A stretch of 64,000 bases of DNA from Nocardia huaxiensis. Lineage in GTDB: Bacteria > Actinomycetota > Actinomycetes > Mycobacteriales > Mycobacteriaceae. The stretch lies in assembly GCF_013744875.1 (NCBI RefSeq), contig NZ_CP059399.1, positions 1,550,001 to 1,614,000 of the forward strand. The letters run 5' to 3'. Position numbers and translations under genes: made by a program. The notes beneath the pieces are model-generated. The model had not been told where the DNA came from. It searched no databases and saw nothing but the letters and a program-made list of their open reading frames with translations. Positions within the stretch are counted from its first letter, which is position 1. Each line of letters starts with the position of its first letter. Positions 1 through 8,225 of this stretch are shown here, in pieces.

Positions 1-263
1 CCGGCCGCCTCACCAATCAGGTGTGCGTGGAGGCCATGACCACCGGCCGTCGCTACGCCGCCGATGACGCCATCGCGGCCGGCATCGTGGACGGCAAAGC
101 GGATGCCGACCAGTTGCTCGCGACCGCTATCGCGCGCGCCGAGATGCTGAAGGGCAACCGCAAGCCGAACCTTCCGGTCATCAAGCGCGCCCTGCACAAG
201 GTCACCCTCGAGGGCCTCGCGGTGGAGACCACCCCCGAGAACCTGGCCTTCAGCCCGAGCTGA
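1..263 (+). CDS. Enoyl-CoA hydratase/isomerase family protein, C-terminal part (5' truncated by window edge)
   Basis: The frame is open from the window edge and ends at TGA 261-263. The visible 86 or so residues contain MTTGRRYAADDA followed by AAGIVDG, the usual 'tG..~.A.eA...GLVd' helix of the crotonase fold, then a helical tail rich in Lys and Leu. The active-site loops lie outside the window, so substrate cannot be judged. A perfect hairpin follows 27 nt after the stop. Family assignment is fairly secure; a specific role in fatty acid oxidation is inference. Confidence 0.7.
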   Translation, partial: GRLTNQVCVEAMTTGRRYAADDAIAAGIVDGKADADQLLATAIARAEMLKGNRKPNLPVIKRALHKVTLEGLAVETTPENLAFSPS

Positions 264-289
264 CACCCGCTGACGCAGCGCGAAACCCG

Positions 290-324
290 ATAGGGGCCCG
301 GCGGAATCCCGTCAGGGCCCCTAT
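290..324 (+). terminator. Intrinsic terminator-like hairpin after the hydratase gene
   Basis: ATAGGGGCCC (290-299) pairs perfectly with GGGCCCCTAT (315-324) across a 15-nt loop and is followed by a short pyrimidine-rich stretch. It lies 27 nt past the stop codon. Confidence 0.6.
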
Positions 325-408
325 TCCTGTCTCGACGATGCCGCCGCGCGCGAGATTTCCGGCTCACCTGGTGCGACACCGCGCGCCGGGAGTGCGAGAC
401 TGTGGGGC

Positions 409-1731
409 ATGCCACCATCGCGCAGCGGCGATGATCGGAGATCCTGCATACCGATCAGTCGGCACGAGACAGCCGTGCCGTCATCCGCCGCTGCCCGGAA
501 CAAGATCGAATCCCCGGCGTTCGCCGCCGCTGACCCCACCGTGCTCACCGCCGCCGATTCCGCCATCGCCGCCGGCCGCGATCAGCTCATCGCCCTCTCG
601 CACGCCATTCACGCCGAACCCGAACTCGCCTTCGAGGAGTTCCGCAGCGTCGAGAAAACCATCGAGCCCCTGCGGGAACACGGCTTCCGCATCGACAAGG
701 GCATCGCCGATCTGCCCACGGCTTTCTCCGCCGAATACGGCAGCGGAGACCTTGTGGTCGGTTTGTTCGCCGAGTACGACGCCCTCCCGGAAATCGGACA
801 TGCCTGCGGGCACAACATCATTGCCGCCGCCACGGTGGGTGCGGCGCTCGGTCTGGCCGCGGTGGCCGACGCGTGCGGCCTCACCGTGAAGGTCTTCGGC
901 ACCCCCGCCGAGGAGTCCGGCGGCGGCAAGGTCCTCATGCTCGACCGCGGCGTCTTCGACGATCTGGCCATGGCGCTCATGGTGCATCCCGGTCCCGAGG
1001 ACATCGCGGGCGCGCGTTCCCTGGCCCTCGCGGACCTGTCCGTGACCTTCCAGGGCCGTGAGTCGCATGCCAGCGCCGCGCCGGAGTACGGGCGCAATGC
1101 ACTCGATGCGGTCACGGTCGCGCAGGTTGCACTAGGTTTGCTACGCCAACATCTACTCCCCGGACAGCAACTGCACGGTATAGTCGGGTCGGGCGGCGTG
1201 GCCCCCAATATCGTGCCCGGACACGCGGAACTGCTGTATTACCTACGCGCAGGCGACTCCGCGACCCTCGACGATCTGATGCAACGAGCATCAGCCTGTT
1301 TCGAGGCTGGTGCCCTGGCGACCGGATGCACACATGACATCCGGAAGCTCGCGCCGACGTACACCGAGCTCACTCCCGACAGTGCGCTGCTGAGCGCCTA
1401 TCGCGAGCAGATCCTCGAACTCGGACGCGCGCCGATCGCTCCGGAACTGGAAGCCGCACGGCCGCTGGGCAGCACGGATATGGGCAATGTCACCAACGTC
1501 ATCGCCGGTATCCACCCGGTCATCGGCATCGATGCCGGGGGAGCGGTGACCCACCAGCCCGCGTTCGCGGCCGCGGCCGTGAACGCGTCGGCCGACCGCG
1601 CTGTCCTGGACGGGGCAACGGCATTGGCTCGCACCGCGATAACCATCGCAGGCGATCAATTTCATAGGGACAGGTTGTCGGAACGAGTTCTGCAACGGCA
1701 GTTTCAGCGACGACAGGAGGATATTCGGTGA
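409..1731 (+). CDS. amiB1: M20 family amidohydrolase, AmiB1-like
   Basis: Zinc-dependent hydrolase of the M20D group, related to aminobenzoyl-glutamate and N-acyl-amino-acid amidohydrolases. Visible family motifs are FAEYDALPEIGHACGHN (first metal ligands), PAEESGGGK (acidic pair of the second metal) and MVHPG, then a dimerisation lid domain with GRESHASAAPE, and near the C terminus GSTDMGNVT, the variant typical of AbgB-like enzymes. The stop codon overlaps the start of the next M20 gene by 4 nt, so the two are probably translationally coupled. The order amiB1-amiA1 next to lpdA matches mycobacteria. The first 50 residues are low-complexity and the true start may lie downstream, for example GTG 478. 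Confidence 0.8.
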   Translation: MPPSRSGDDRRSCIPISRHETAVPSSAAARNKIESPAFAAADPTVLTAADSAIAAGRDQLIALSHAIHAEPELAFEEFRSVEKTIEPLREHGFRIDKGIADLPTAFSAEYGSGDLVVGLFAEYDALPEIGHACGHNIIAAATVGAALGLAAVADACGLTVKVFGTPAEESGGGKVLMLDRGVFDDLAMALMVHPGPEDIAGARSLALADLSVTFQGRESHASAAPEYGRNALDAVTVAQVALGLLRQHLLPGQQLHGIVGSGGVAPNIVPGHAELLYYLRAGDSATLDDLMQRASACFEAGALATGCTHDIRKLAPTYTELTPDSALLSAYREQILELGRAPIAPELEAARPLGSTDMGNVTNVIAGIHPVIGIDAGGAVTHQPAFAAAAVNASADRAVLDGATALARTAITIAGDQFHRDRLSERVLQRQFQRRQEDIR

Positions 1732-2993
1732 GCACAACCGGCCGGTCCGCAGCTACCAGAGCGCTGGGGCACAAGGCGGGCACGTGTGTATCCATGCAGC
1801 CCGCCGGCGCGGCAATGGAGGCTATGGACATGGTTACCGGGCGTGACGCGGTCGAAGCGTGGCTTTCCGAGCACACGGACGATCTCATTTCGTGGCGCCG
1901 GCACATCCATGCGAATCCGGAGCTTTCCCGGACCGAATTCGGTACCACCGAGTTCATCGAATCCTGGCTCGTCAAGGCGGGATTGGAGCCGCGCAAACTA
2001 CCGAGCGGCACCGGCCTGATCGTCGACATCGGTCCCGACACTCCCCGTATCGGCCTGCGGGCGGATATGGACGCGCTTCCGCTGCAGGAGTACACCGGCC
2101 TGCCGTTCGCCTCGACCGTTCCCGGTGTGTCGCACGCCTGCGGGCATGATGCGCACACCACGATCCTGCTCGGCACCGCGCTGGCGCTGGCCGAGATCCC
2201 GAACCTTCCGGTCGGTGTGCGGCTGGTGTTCCAGCACGCCGAAGAGGTCATGCCCGGTGGGGCCATCGACATGGTCGCCGCGGGGGCCATGGAAGACGTG
2301 TCGCGCATGTTCGCGCTGCACTGCGATCCGCGGCTGGAGGTCGGACGGGTCGGTATTCGCGTGGGGGCCATCACTTCCGCCGCCGACACCGTCGAGCTCG
2401 TGCTGGATTCGCCGGGTGGGCACACCTCGCGGCCACACCTGACCAGCGACCTGGTCTACGCCATCGGCACCGTGATCACCGGACTCCCCGGTCTGCTGTC
2501 GCGGCGCATCGATCCGCGCACCAGCACCGTCATGGTGTGGGGTGCGGTGTCGGCGGGCAAGGCGCCCAACGCGATTCCGCAGACCGGCATGCTCACCGGC
2601 ACCGTCCGCACCGGCGATCACGCCACCTGGTCGCTGCTCGAGCCCATGGTGCGCGAGATCGTCGAGGGGCTGCTCGCACCGACCGGCGTGCGGTACCAGC
2701 TCAACTACAAGCGCGGCGTGCCGCCGGTGGTCAATGACGAACTGGCCGTGCGCATGTTCGAGGACGCCATCCGGCCGCTCGGACCCGACGCGCTCGCCGA
2801 CACCCTGCAATCCGGTGGCGGCGAGGACTTCTCGTGGTACCTGGAGGAGGTGCCGGGCGCGATGGCGCGGCTCGGCGTGTGGTCGGGTCAGGGCGAACAG
2901 CTCGACCTGCACCAGCCCACCTTCGACATCGACGAGCGGGCACTGGTGGCAGGCGTGCGCGTCATGACCAACCTGGTCCTGAACTCGCACTGA
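1728..2993 (+). CDS. amiA1: M20 family N-acyl-amino-acid amidohydrolase, AmiA1-like
   Basis: Second M20D amidohydrolase, 421 residues. The GTG start has AGGAGG about 8 nt upstream and overlaps the preceding stop. Motifs: LRADMDALPLQE, HACGHDAHT (metal ligands), QHAEEVMPGGA, HCDP, the lid-domain GGHTSRP (where HAS is usual in the family) and a C-terminal GGGEDFSWYL. These are the classical positions of the hippurate hydrolase/IAA-amino-acid hydrolase family. Substrate is unknown; the pair may act as two subunits or two specificities. The gene ends 126 nt before a convergent gene, with GC-rich repeat DNA between. Confidence 0.85.
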   Translation: MSTTGRSAATRALGHKAGTCVSMQPAGAAMEAMDMVTGRDAVEAWLSEHTDDLISWRRHIHANPELSRTEFGTTEFIESWLVKAGLEPRKLPSGTGLIVDIGPDTPRIGLRADMDALPLQEYTGLPFASTVPGVSHACGHDAHTTILLGTALALAEIPNLPVGVRLVFQHAEEVMPGGAIDMVAAGAMEDVSRMFALHCDPRLEVGRVGIRVGAITSAADTVELVLDSPGGHTSRPHLTSDLVYAIGTVITGLPGLLSRRIDPRTSTVMVWGAVSAGKAPNAIPQTGMLTGTVRTGDHATWSLLEPMVREIVEGLLAPTGVRYQLNYKRGVPPVVNDELAVRMFEDAIRPLGPDALADTLQSGGGEDFSWYLEEVPGAMARLGVWSGQGEQLDLHQPTFDIDERALVAGVRVMTNLVLNSH

Positions 2994-3057
2994 GGAATTC
3001 ACGAACCAACCGGAATCGGGGGCAGCGCCCCCGATTCCGGGCATCCGGGTACACCTC

Positions 3058-3116
3058 GTAACGGGGGCCGGGGGCAGCGCCCCCGATTCCGGGGGTCCGG
3101 GGGCGGAGCCCCTGGG
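3058..3116. repeat. 59-bp GC-rich dispersed repeat, copy 1
   Basis: This 59-bp stretch recurs without mismatch, in reverse orientation, at 24251-24309. It contains nested inverted repeats such as GGGGGCAGCGCCCCC. A related partial unit lies immediately upstream (3010-3040) and a degenerate one at about 37258-37300. Both full copies lie at 3' ends of genes, so they may act as bidirectional terminators. Confidence 0.8.
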
Positions 3117-3119
3117 AGA

Positions 3120-3599
3120 TTACAGCCCGAAGGTGCCCGGTCCCACGTTCTTGGAGTTGCGGGTGCGCAGGGCGAGCACGTAATCCGCTGGTGCGCCCGC
3201 CTTTTCGGCGGCGTCGGCGATGACGCCCAGGTAGCGGGCCGACGGTAGGCCGCCCTCGTAGGCGTCGAGCACGTACAGCCAGGCGAGGACCGGGTCGGTG
3301 CCGGTGCTCTGGTTGGGGGTGACGCGCAGCCGGATCTTCTTGTGGATGCCGAAGTCCGAGCCCTCCCAGCGGTCCAGGCTGATCTCGTCGTCGTCCGGGA
3401 CGTCGTAGAGGACGACGAAGACGCGTTCGGCGGGGTCCTCGACCACGGTGGCCAGCGGGCCCTCCCAGCCGATGTCGTCGCCCGCGAAGGTCAGCCGCCA
3501 ACCCTCCAGCCAGCCGGTTCCGTACACGGGGGAGTGCGGGCAGCGCTTCAGCATCTGCTCGGGATCCATGTTGGATCCATAGGCGGCGTAAATCGGCAC
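3120..3599 (-). CDS. Gamma-glutamylcyclotransferase-like (AIG2/GGCT fold) protein
   Basis: 159 residues beginning VPIYAAYGSNM; the YGSN motif near the N terminus is the substrate-binding signature of the GGCT/AIG2 fold. Downstream are GWRLTFAG, a Glu-rich strand (ERVFVVLYDV) and YLGVIADAAEKAG, as in the M. tuberculosis Rv3304-type proteins that sit beside lpdA. An upstream GTG at 3602 is possible, but a TAGGCT box exactly 6 nt before GTG 3599 favours 3599 and a leaderless mRNA. Enzymatic activity on gamma-glutamyl peptides is plausible but not shown. Confidence 0.8.
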   Translation of the reverse strand: MPIYAAYGSNMDPEQMLKRCPHSPVYGTGWLEGWRLTFAGDDIGWEGPLATVVEDPAERVFVVLYDVPDDDEISLDRWEGSDFGIHKKIRLRVTPNQSTGTDPVLAWLYVLDAYEGGLPSARYLGVIADAAEKAGAPADYVLALRTRNSKNVGPGTFGL

Positions 3600-3605
3600 C
3601 ACAAA

Positions 3606-3611
3606 AGCCTA
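3606..3611 (-). promoter_or_regulatory. -10 box of the cyclotransferase gene (leaderless)
   Basis: TAGGCT on the minus strand, 6 nt before GTG 3599. A second GTG 3 nt earlier would leave only 3 nt, which is why 3599 is preferred. Confidence 0.55.
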
Positions 3612-3802
3612 TCGAACAAAATCCGCAACCGTCCCCGATCCCCGTCACCGGGCGGTTCGCGCACGGGCGCGGCGTGGTAGCTAAACGCACAAAACGCCCG
3701 TAAAGATCACACCCGACGTGCTCGCAGCCGTGAGGACCTGGCCCGATAACGTTGTAGGGCGGCGGCCGGAGATCCCGAGCGCCGAGGCAGAAGCGAGGGA
3801 CA

Positions 3803-5203
3803 ATGACCCGCATTGCGATCATCGGTGGCGGTCCGGCCGGTTACGAGGCGGCGCTGGTCGCGGCACAGCACGGCGCGCCGGTCACGCTGATCGACAGTGA
3901 CGGCATCGGCGGCGCATGCGTGCTGTGGGATTGCGTGCCGTCCAAGACCTTCATCGCGTCCACCGGCGTGCGCACCGACCTGCGCCGCGCCCGCGACCTG
4001 GGCATCACCGTGCACCCCTCGCAGGCGCAGGTGCGCCTGGCCGAGGTGAACTCGCGCGTGAAGGCGCTCGCGCAGGCGCAGTCCTCCGACATCAAGGCCA
4101 AGTTGCAGACGGCCGGCGTGACCGTGCTGTCCGGCTTCGGCGAGATCATCGACCAGGCGCCCGGCCTGGCCACCCACCTGGTGAAGGCCACCTGCCCGGA
4201 CGGCCAGCAGATTCTCGAGGCCGAGGTGGTGCTCATCGCCACCGGCGCCAGCCCCCGGGTGCTGCCCGGCGCCGAACCCGACGGTGACCGCATCCTGAAC
4301 TGGCGTCAGCTCTACGACCTCAAGGAACTGCCCGAGACACTGGTCGTGGTCGGCTCCGGTGTGACCGGCGCCGAATTCGTGTCCGCCTATACCGAGATGG
4401 GCGTGAAGGTGAAACTCGTCTCCAGCCGCGACCGCGTGCTGCCCGGCGAGGACGCCGACGCCGCGCTGGTGCTGGAGGAGGCGCTCGCCGAGCGCGGTGT
4501 GGAACTGGTCAAGCACGCGCGCGCGGACGCGGTGGAGCGCACCGCCGACGGCATCGCGGTGAAGCTGTCCGACGGCCGCGTCGTGACCGGCTCCCACGCG
4601 CTCATGACCGTCGGCTCCGTGCCCAACACCGAGAACCTGGGCCTGCAGCGCGTCGGCATCGAACTCGACAAGGGCGGATACCTGCGCGTGGACCGGGTTT
4701 CCCGCACCACCGCGCCCGGCGTGTACGCGGCCGGCGACTGCACCGGCCTGCTGCCGCTCGCGTCCGTGGCCGCCATGCAGGGCCGCATCGCCATGTACCA
4801 CGCGCTCGGTGAGGGCGTGCAGCCGATCCGCCTGAAAACCGTTGCGTCCGCGGTGTTCACGCGCCCGGAGATCGCCACCGTCGGCGTCTCGCAGACGGCG
4901 ATCGACAATGGTGAGGTGCCCGCGCGCACGGTCATGCTGCCGCTCAACACCAATCCGCGGGCCAAGATGTCGGGCCTGCGACGGGGTTTCGTGAAGATCT
5001 TCTGCCGTCCCGCCACCGGCGTGGTCATCGGCGGAGTTGTGGTGGCGCCCATCGCTTCCGAGCTCATTCTGCCGATCGCCCTCGCGGTGCAGAACAATCT
5101 GACCGTCAACGATCTCGCGCAGACCTTCTCGGTGTACCCGTCGCTGACCGGTTCGGTGACCGAGGCCGCACGCCAGCTCATGCGCCACGACGACCTCGAT
5201 TGA
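3803..5203 (+). CDS. lpdA: NAD(P)H quinone reductase of the flavoprotein disulfide reductase family, LpdA-like
   Basis: 466 residues with an N-terminal FAD-binding IIGGGPAGYEA, a second dinucleotide-binding VVGSGVTGAEF, the FAD-contacting YAAGDCTG and the dimerisation domain. The position beside the cyclotransferase gene matches M. tuberculosis lpdA. Cys39 and Cys44 form a CX4C pair (GGACVLWDC), the spacing of a redox-active disulfide; the mycobacterial LpdA, as I recall it, keeps only one of these cysteines. At the C terminus the usual His-Pro-x4-Glu catalytic dyad region reads SVYPSLTGS, so the His-Glu pair is absent. A classical lipoamide or mercuric reductase is therefore unlikely. GAGGGA precedes the ATG. 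Confidence 0.88.
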   Translation: MTRIAIIGGGPAGYEAALVAAQHGAPVTLIDSDGIGGACVLWDCVPSKTFIASTGVRTDLRRARDLGITVHPSQAQVRLAEVNSRVKALAQAQSSDIKAKLQTAGVTVLSGFGEIIDQAPGLATHLVKATCPDGQQILEAEVVLIATGASPRVLPGAEPDGDRILNWRQLYDLKELPETLVVVGSGVTGAEFVSAYTEMGVKVKLVSSRDRVLPGEDADAALVLEEALAERGVELVKHARADAVERTADGIAVKLSDGRVVTGSHALMTVGSVPNTENLGLQRVGIELDKGGYLRVDRVSRTTAPGVYAAGDCTGLLPLASVAAMQGRIAMYHALGEGVQPIRLKTVASAVFTRPEIATVGVSQTAIDNGEVPARTVMLPLNTNPRAKMSGLRRGFVKIFCRPATGVVIGGVVVAPIASELILPIALAVQNNLTVNDLAQTFSVYPSLTGSVTEAARQLMRHDDLD

Positions 5204-5357
5204 TAGCGAACACAACTCGTCGGCCGGGGCGGCCGGCAGATGAACAGCGAAAGTTGTGACATCTGCCGCTTGCCGCCTTGCACCACGTGTGATTCACTTC
5301 GCCACGGGATGCGATCGGGCAGGGTGATCGCGAGATTGTCGGGGGGTCAACCCTTCC

Positions 5358-5400
5358 GGCGGAGCCGGTGCTCAAATGACCGTCGGCGGAGCCGGTGCTC
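5358..5400. repeat. Two direct copies of a 16-bp unit, 27-bp period
   Basis: GGCGGAGCCGGTGCTC occurs at 5358-5373 and 5385-5400, each followed a few bases later by TGACC. It lies 59 bp upstream of a secreted-protein gene, in a 255-bp intergenic region that otherwise holds only short inverted repeats (CAGATG at 5240-5245 with CATCTG nearby). Confidence 0.6.
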
Positions 5401-5458
5401 GACCTGACCGGCACTCGCGTACCGATCGCGCGCGAGGGACGAAGGAATCGAGCGAAAA

Positions 5459-6565
5459 GTGAAGCACCGCAAGCCGAACCGGATCAAGGCGAGCACCTCC
5501 CTGTCGTTGGCCGTCGCGGCCACGGCGGTGACGCTGTTCAGCACACCCGCCAATGCGGCACCCGCCGATCCGGGCGCGGTGCCGGCCGCCCCCGGGCAGA
5601 ACGGCGGCACCGACGAGAGCACCGTCGAGCCCGGCGGGCGCAACAACACCGCGCCGAATGACAACGGGCAGAACAACAATGGCGGCCAGAACAACGGCGC
5701 GCAGAACAACAACGGCCAGCCGGGTGTGACCACGCCGGGCTCGCCCAAACCGAACGACGAGACGCCGAAGTCGAACGACGCTGCGCCCAAGCCGGACTCG
5801 GAGAGCCCGAAGGCCAACGAGAATCAGCCCGCCGGCACCGATCCCAAGAAGGTGCAGCCGGGTGTGACCGTGCCGCGGGTCGCCCCGCTGCCGGTGCCGG
5901 GCCAGAACGTGCAGACCGGCGAGCAGAATCAGCAAGCGGGACAGCAGAATCCGGCCGGCCAGCAGAATCAGCAGGCGGGCGTGCAGAATCCGCAGACGGG
6001 CACCGGTCAGCCCGGCGCCGGCAACGGCGCCCCGGCCGATCCGTCCGTGAACACCCTGACCGACGAGGTCGTGGTCGAGCAGCAGCCGCGCTGGCAGGCG
6101 CCGGTCCTGGACTCCGCCCCCACCGCGCCGGTGGTCGAGATGACCGGCCCGCACAGTGAGCTCGGTGTCAGCATCGACGGCGGCACCCTGCTGGGCGGCT
6201 GGGCCGCCAACACCCACCATTTCAGCAACCTGGACGGCTACGTCGGCACCATCGGCTACACCACGCCGGGCGGCGTCGGCGCGGCCGGCATGTCGCTGGA
6301 CTACACGATCGCCAACCAGATCAAGGTGACGGCGTTCGCCACCGCCGGCACCGACGAGGACCGCAAGCTCGAGTTCATCCTCGACACCACGCTCGCCAAC
6401 GCCCTCAAGGCCGACGCCGAGAACTGGATCCGTCTGCTCCCCGGTGGCGAGACCATCCTGGAGGCCGCCGGCCAGATTGGTAAGCTCCCGGCAGGTGAAC
6501 TTCCTGCCCAGACGTCGGACTTCGGTGGTCTGACCGCACAGGTGGGCGGTTCGGTACAGAACTGA
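5459..6565 (+). CDS. Secreted protein with Asn/Gln-rich linker and unknown C-terminal domain
   Basis: GTG start, then a signal peptide: basic KHRKPNRIK, hydrophobic segment and a cleavage site at PANA-APA (about residue 34). Residues 35-200 are low complexity, with NNGQNNNGGQNN-type and QNQQAGQQN-type repeats and many prolines. The C-terminal 170 or so residues are ordered: GVSIDGGTLLGGW, a Gly/Thr-rich beta-like stretch, then a helical end. No catalytic motif was recognised. A role in the envelope or mycomembrane, with the linker crossing the cell-wall polymer, is inference. Two strong hairpins follow the stop. Confidence 0.75.
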   Translation: MKHRKPNRIKASTSLSLAVAATAVTLFSTPANAAPADPGAVPAAPGQNGGTDESTVEPGGRNNTAPNDNGQNNNGGQNNGAQNNNGQPGVTTPGSPKPNDETPKSNDAAPKPDSESPKANENQPAGTDPKKVQPGVTVPRVAPLPVPGQNVQTGEQNQQAGQQNPAGQQNQQAGVQNPQTGTGQPGAGNGAPADPSVNTLTDEVVVEQQPRWQAPVLDSAPTAPVVEMTGPHSELGVSIDGGTLLGGWAANTHHFSNLDGYVGTIGYTTPGGVGAAGMSLDYTIANQIKVTAFATAGTDEDRKLEFILDTTLANALKADAENWIRLLPGGETILEAAGQIGKLPAGELPAQTSDFGGLTAQVGGSVQN

Positions 6566-6566
6566 G

Positions 6567-6588
6567 GCGGTGCCGCGCCAGCGGCACC
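6567..6588 (+). terminator. Terminator-like hairpin 1 after the secreted-protein gene
   Basis: CGGTGCCGC pairs with GCGGCACCG around a 4-nt loop, immediately after the TGA at 6563-6565. Confidence 0.6.
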
Positions 6589-6609
6589 GGTTGACAGGTG
6601 AGTCTGTCG

Positions 6610-6639
6610 CGTGGGGCGGTCAGGGGTGACCGCCCCACG
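6610..6639 (+). terminator. Terminator-like hairpin 2, perfect 13-bp stem
   Basis: The arm 6610-6622 is perfectly complementary to 6627-6639 with a GGGG loop. It separates the secreted-protein gene from the next gene, whose Shine-Dalgarno begins only 13 nt later. Confidence 0.65.
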
Positions 6640-6662
6640 TGTGTGTGGCGAAAGGACGGGTG

Positions 6663-8009
6663 ATGGTTTCCGGCAAGGACGAGACGGCGGATCGCCCTGA
6701 CCGCGAGTCCGAGTCCCAGCCGGGGCCAGGCGCGGCCCAGCCGGAACCCGGCTTCGGTCCGGCCCTGAATGATTTCGGCCCGCCGGTGCGTGACTCCGGC
6801 GCTGCGCCCGGTGGTTTCGGGCCGCCCGTGGATGATTCCGAGTCCGATCCTGCCGGATTCGGGCCTGCCCTCAATGATTTCGGCCCCTCGCTGAACGACT
6901 TCGGTCCGGCTGTGGAGCCGGGTGCGGCCGGATGGGCACCCGCGGGCGAGCCCGCCAGCCCGGATCTGGCGTGGCGTCCCGCCGATGCGCCGCCGTCGGT
7001 GCCGGCGCCGCCGCCGCAGTATCGTGCGCCGGATTCGTGGACGCCGCCGGCCACCGGGCAGTACCCGCCGGTGGGTGGGGAATCGCCTGCCACCGGGCAG
7101 TATTCGCCGGTCGCGCCGCAACAGCCGTCGACCGGTCAGTATCCCCCCGTGGGCGGACAGTATCCGTCGGGTGCGGGTGCCGATCCCACCGTCGTGGCCA
7201 ACCCGGTCGCGGGGAGCGCGCAACAGTCGGCTGCGGCCGCGTCGAATTCCGGTGCGGCGGTGCAGTCTTCGGGGGCCGGTAGCGCCGGTTCGTGGTGGCG
7301 GGATTCGGGGTCGGATGGGTTCCCGCCCACGCCGCCGCCGGAACGGGCCGAGTCGCAGGCGGATTCGCTGTCGTGGGCCGATGACCCGATCGGACGCGCG
7401 CTGGCGCCGAAAAATGTTGCGCCGCAGGGGAAGAGCCCGGAGGAAGAGAAGCCCGCGCCGCCGTGGGGGAAGATCGCGGCGGGTGTGGGTGCGGTGGTCG
7501 CGCTCGTGGTCGCGGCGGGCGTCGTGGTCGCGGTGACGTCCCGGGACGGCGGGTCGGACGACCAGGCGGCGACCTCTGTCGTGCCCGCCACGTCCACGGC
7601 CAAGCAGTCGGTCACCACCTCGTCCGCACCGGCCGAATTGAGCTGCCCCACCAAGCGGGAGGGCAATCTCACCATCGGGAACGGGCCGGGCAGTACGGCC
7701 AGTGGCGCGGACGCCATTCTCGGCTTCCAGCACGCCTACTATTCCGAGCGCAGCGGCGTCAAGGCGCTGTCGTTCGTGGCTCCGGGGTCGAATGTGCTGC
7801 CGGCCGATGTCATGCAGGGCGCGATCGACCAGCAGATTCCGCCGGGGACCACATACTGCGTGCGGATCCTGCAGGTGCAGCCGGAGCAGTTCGATGTGGA
7901 TGTGACCGAGCATCGCCCGGACGGGACGACCACGGTGTACCGGCCGCACATCACCACGGTGAACCTGGAGGGCCGGAACCTCATCCAGGCCATTCAGTAC
8001 CCGGAGTAG
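6663..8009 (+). CDS. Pro/Ala-rich membrane-anchored protein of unknown function
   Basis: Start chosen at ATG 6663 because GAAAGGA lies 5-11 nt upstream; in-frame GTGs at 6639 and 6660 are less likely. The first 260 residues are disordered and proline-rich, with several copies of an FGPALNDFGP-like unit and repeats around TGQYPPVGG. One membrane segment (GVGAVVALVVAAGVVVAV) follows, then an exported C-terminal domain of about 150 residues with two cysteines (ELSCPTK and TTYCVRI) that could form a disulfide, and FQHAYYSERSG. This layout is common among actinobacterial envelope proteins; no function is recognised. Confidence 0.75.
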   Translation: MVSGKDETADRPDRESESQPGPGAAQPEPGFGPALNDFGPPVRDSGAAPGGFGPPVDDSESDPAGFGPALNDFGPSLNDFGPAVEPGAAGWAPAGEPASPDLAWRPADAPPSVPAPPPQYRAPDSWTPPATGQYPPVGGESPATGQYSPVAPQQPSTGQYPPVGGQYPSGAGADPTVVANPVAGSAQQSAAAASNSGAAVQSSGAGSAGSWWRDSGSDGFPPTPPPERAESQADSLSWADDPIGRALAPKNVAPQGKSPEEEKPAPPWGKIAAGVGAVVALVVAAGVVVAVTSRDGGSDDQAATSVVPATSTAKQSVTTSSAPAELSCPTKREGNLTIGNGPGSTASGADAILGFQHAYYSERSGVKALSFVAPGSNVLPADVMQGAIDQQIPPGTTYCVRILQVQPEQFDVDVTEHRPDGTTTVYRPHITTVNLEGRNLIQAIQYPE

Positions 8010-8013
8010 CCCT

Positions 8014-8107
8014 CCCGTCATCCCGGCATGCTTTTGGCCGGGATCCACCGCAATCGGCTGTGCCGTCGACTGTGGATCCCCGCCAAAAGCACGCGGGGAT
8101 GACGGGG
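8014..8107. repeat. Long palindromic dispersed repeat, copy A
   Basis: A 94-bp element whose roughly 35-bp ends are almost exactly complementary (CCCGTCATCCCGGC... with ...GCGGGGATGACGGG), enclosing a variable centre of about 25 bp. Related copies lie at 13869-13963 and 33434-33520. It directly follows a stop codon. Confidence 0.85.
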
Positions 8108-8225
8108 TGAACACCGCAGCTGCGGGTTGGTTCATCTCAGAGTATGGGAATGTCATTTCATATTCTGGTAGCCGTGTGACATGGTGGAATTTCGCATACC
8201 CCGGCGTTCCCTCGGAGGTGTTCCC

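Noticed and set aside
3707..5215. 502-codon open frame opposite lpdA
   Set aside because: Shadow frame; lpdA has all family motifs.
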